Source: an uncultured Ruminococcus sp. (GTDB lineage: Bacteria; Bacillota; Clostridia; Oscillospirales; Ruminococcaceae). Taken from it: a DNA stretch of 11,519 bases. The stretch covers positions 1 to 11,519 of the forward strand of contig CALGTT010000497.1 in the NCBI GenBank assembly GCA_937901485.1, in the 5' to 3' direction. Made by a program: the position numbers and the translations under genes. The notes under the pieces are model-generated. The model saw nothing but the letters and a program-made list of their open reading frames with translations. It did no database searches and was not told the origin of the DNA. Positions 11,503 to 11,519 of this stretch are shown in pieces. Position 1 is the first letter of the stretch. The number at the start of each line of letters is the position of its first letter.

Positions 11503-11519
11503 ACTTTGCCCTTATATCA

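Overview
The window looks like chromosomal DNA from an endospore-forming Firmicute of the class Clostridia, most likely a gut Ruminococcaceae/Oscillospiraceae-type bacterium. The pointers are a complete three-gene gerA-type germinant-receptor operon, sigma-A-like promoters (TTGACT/TTGCAA, 17-bp spacers, TATAAT), strong AGGAGG ribosome binding sites, PadR and XRE regulators next to membrane proteins, and GC-rich coding DNA interrupted by an AT-rich island. The family-level placement is inference.

Layout from left to right. (1) 1-336 is AT-rich and non-coding. It holds two likely leftward promoters for a gene outside the window. (2) A CapA-type lipoprotein (337-1599, minus) is divergent from the germination operon A-B-C (1758-5095, plus), whose genes overlap. 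(3) A convergent hairpin terminator (5100-5121) separates gerC from a minus-strand zinc-ribbon/Sel1-like protein (5132-6067). (4) A SIMPL-domain protein (6350-6958) follows, then an operon of a CPBP membrane protease and an XRE regulator with a membrane anchor (7026-8331). (5) A three-gene minus-strand operon codes for a PadR repressor, a DUF2812 membrane protein and a 48-residue single-pass membrane protein (8673-9664). Its promoter carries three near-identical palindromes (TATCCAT-C-ATGGATA). One fills the -10/-35 spacer, which points to autorepression. (6) The operon is flanked by two direct copies of a 124-bp element made of tandem hairpins. The right copy ends abruptly in a decayed fragment of a second padR gene, which suggests an old tandem duplication of the operon followed by an internal deletion. 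(7) The right end (about 10010-11519) is much more AT-rich. It carries two terminators, a second CPBP protease, a small multi-pass membrane protein and a RelE/ParE-type toxin whose antitoxin would lie beyond the edge. This looks like acquired defence or stress DNA.

The most noteworthy parts are the repeat and pseudogene structure around the PadR operon (8498-10110), the overlooked 48-codon third gene of that operon, and a 32-bp promoter present in two exact copies. No RNA gene, CRISPR array or transposase gene was recognised.
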